A stretch of 5,522 bases of DNA from Candidatus Bipolaricaulis sp. (GTDB lineage Bacteria > Bipolaricaulota > Bipolaricaulia > Bipolaricaulales > Bipolaricaulaceae). The stretch spans positions 1-5,522 of the forward strand of contig JAGUVP010000300.1 of NCBI GenBank assembly GCA_020062805.1, in the 5' to 3' direction. Below, one piece after another: positions 4,094-5,522 of this stretch. A program made the translations under genes and the position numbers. Each line of letters begins with the position of its first letter. The first letter of the stretch is position 1. Below the pieces are notes generated by a model. That model had not been told where the DNA came from. It did no database searches and saw nothing but the letters and a program-made list of their open reading frames with translations.

Positions 4094-5021
4094 ATGCGGG
4101 ATTGGACAGGTTTTCTGCAGACACTTCGCGCGACCTTCGCTCAAGGAGATCCGCACGCGCTGACGCGGGCCTGGGATGAAGGAAGAACCCATCCCCGCTT
4201 GGGACCCCTCATCCGAATGGTCGAGCGATTCTATCCTGTAGGCCATGTTCTCTTTCTCGCCGCCGAACTCGACCGAAGGATCGCCTTGTATGGTCTCAGC
4301 GAGGCATCCCACTGGCTCCTCGACACGTGGGCCGGGGGGTGGAAGGCCCAAGTTCCATCTTCCACGGCAACCGTTCTCGCCTCTCAGCCCACCCTCCTCT
4401 ACGGAAACCACCCCTCGCTCCTTACGCCATTCCTCGTCGCGGCGAACACACACCGAGCTGACCTGAAGGTCATCTCAGCATCGTTCCTCGAGCGGTTCTT
4501 GCCTAACTACGCCCCCTACGCAATCCCTGTCGCTCTGCCCACGTCCAACTGGAGCGAGCAGTTCCGACGAGGAGGTTTCTCTCGACTGCTCATGGCAATG
4601 CTCATGCACTACCTCCAACCTGAACTCCCCCGAGAGTCCGCGAAGGAAGTCAACCGCCAAGCGATTGCCGAGGCGGCGAACTATATCAGAGCTGGAAGCG
4701 CAATCCTCGTCGCCCCCAGTGGGTGGAGCGTACACCGCTGGCCTTGGCACCCGGGTATCGGACGTATCCTACAATCGCTCGCTGCTCAACCAGGAGAGAA
4801 GCCGGATTATCTCGTCCCGTTCCGCGAGGAGAACTCCTCCGATGCCCGGATGCGGGCCGTGTTTGGTCGCCTCCCTGAAGCGGAAGCATTTCTCCCGCCT
4901 TCCTGTGGCAATCCGGTTCGGACCACCCATGCTTTGTTCGGAACTCGTCCCCTCTCCCCAGGACGTATCGAGAACCGTTCGCCACCTGCAGACCGGCTAC
5001 GATGAGTTGTTCCGAAACTAG
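4094..5021 (+). pseudogene. PlsC-like glycerol/lysophospholipid acyltransferase, frameshifted
   Basis: The frame from ATG 4094 runs 260 residues with acyltransferase features, then loses sense. The family's C-terminal part, LPVAIRFGPP and onward to YDELFRN, continues in the +1 frame to TAG at 5019-5021. Skipping one base near 4874 joins the two into a 308-residue protein. Such enzymes transfer an acyl chain to a glycerophospholipid precursor at the membrane. Visible blocks are LLYGNHPSLLTPFLVAA (101-117), corresponding to the HX4D catalytic motif, FLERFLPNYA (131-140), and AILVAPSG followed by HPGIGRIL (203-226). In the HX4D motif His106 is present but the Asp position is Thr111. The start is uncertain: ATG 4094 has only a weak ribosome-binding site, while a better one (4051-4058) precedes an out-of-frame ATG at 4071. 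Two frame problems plus a missing catalytic residue favour a decaying gene; a sequencing indel at the C-run is the alternative. It converges on the DUF401-type gene. Confidence 0.7.
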
Positions 5022-5028
5022 AAGCGGC

Positions 5029-5522
5029 TCAGAGAACGAGAAGAGCACTGCCAACAGTCACGAAAAGAGCGATCAGGCTTGGGCCGATGAGCTTCCTCCA
5101 CACCCCGAACAGCGGAACGCCCACGTACTCCGCCGACACGGTGAGACACGGGTGAAGCGGCGAGAGAAGGTACCCGAGGTACGAAGCGACGTAGGTCACA
5201 GCAAACGCCCACGGGGACATGGGGCCGTGTGTCCCCGTGTAGATCGGGATAACGAGGGACAGGGCCGCTTGCTGGCGGCCGGTGGCAAACCCGAGGAGCC
5301 ATCCCACACCCACGCACAACACCTGGGGTGGGAGAGAGAGCGCCGCGATCAGAGAGGGAAGACCCGATCGCTGGAACACAGCGAGGTAGGTGAACACACC
5401 GATCACGATCAAACCAAACCGCCACGGCCTCTCCCGGCGAACGATGGTCACGAGATCGACCAGGGAGAGTTTGCCTGCCGAAGCGAGAATCAGGCTCGCC
5501 GCGACCCCGATCCCCGTGGCCA
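5029..5522 (-). CDS. DUF401-type integral membrane protein, C-terminal part (5' end outside window)
   Basis: The minus-strand frame is open to the right edge and gives 163 residues ending in TGA at 5031-5029. A GTG at 5449-5451 exists, but in-frame hydrophobic sequence continues above it, so the true start lies beyond the window. Hydrophobic segments at about 1-16, 35-49, 65-80, 84-96, 103-120 and 145-163 suggest five or six membrane spans. The motif YLGYLLSPLHPCLTVSAEY (114-132) and the preceding GFATGRQQAALSLVIPI (77-93) look like DUF401, a family of transporter-like membrane proteins of unknown substrate. This assignment is from recall of the LGxLLSPxHxCL pattern. Other transporters of the ion-transporter type are possible. 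The stop is 7 bases from the end of the converging acyltransferase gene, with no hairpin between them. Confidence 0.75.
   Translation of the reverse strand, partial: ATGIGVAASLILASAGKLSLVDLVTIVRRERPWRFGLIVIGVFTYLAVFQRSGLPSLIAALSLPPQVLCVGVGWLLGFATGRQQAALSLVIPIYTGTHGPMSPWAFAVTYVASYLGYLLSPLHPCLTVSAEYVGVPLFGVWRKLIGPSLIALFVTVGSALLVL

Noticed and set aside
1..5522. CRISPR array, insertion sequence ends, integrase or attachment sites
   Set aside because: No regularly spaced direct repeats, transposase motifs or paired terminal repeats were seen on either strand.

Overview
The window is GC-rich, densely packed bacterial chromosome with short intergenic gaps, GTG as well as ATG starts, and clear Shine-Dalgarno sites at several genes. 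The lineage cannot be fixed from the sequence. The unusual Tgt subtype and the Qng1 neighbour suggest an uncultured or deep-branching phylum (Bipolaricaulota/Acetothermia-like or Chloroflexi-like would fit). This is inference only.

Positions 1-2440 form a plus-strand operon: the 3' end of recG, then a queuosine-nucleotide hydrolase (qng1, DUF2419), then tRNA-guanine transglycosylase (tgt). The gaps are 3 and 2 bases. The two complete genes make a compact queuine salvage module: Qng1 releases queuine from queuosine 5'-phosphate, and Tgt exchanges it into tRNA position 34. The Tgt carries an insertion after its first active-site motif. It also has Gly where classical preQ1-using bacterial Tgt has Val, which fits direct use of queuine.

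Positions 2441-3191 are mostly non-coding. They hold one small, well-signposted gene (2683-2877) for a secreted or membrane-anchored peptide of 64 residues. It has a near-consensus sigma-70 promoter, a perfect palindrome over the -10 and start site, a 5'-UTR hairpin, a strong ribosome-binding site and a weak terminator. Around it lie several inverted repeats and a possible relic of a DUF4342-type gene.

Positions 3192-3933 carry two minus-strand genes: a PC4-family single-stranded nucleic-acid-binding protein (upstream) and a 136-residue protein of unknown function (downstream). A divergent spacer of 160 bases leads to a plus-strand PlsC-like acyltransferase (4094-5021). That gene is split by a +1 frame change near 4874 and has Thr in place of the catalytic Asp of HX4D, so it is either decaying or affected by a sequencing indel. 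It converges, 7 bases apart, on a minus-strand DUF401-type membrane protein that runs off the right edge.
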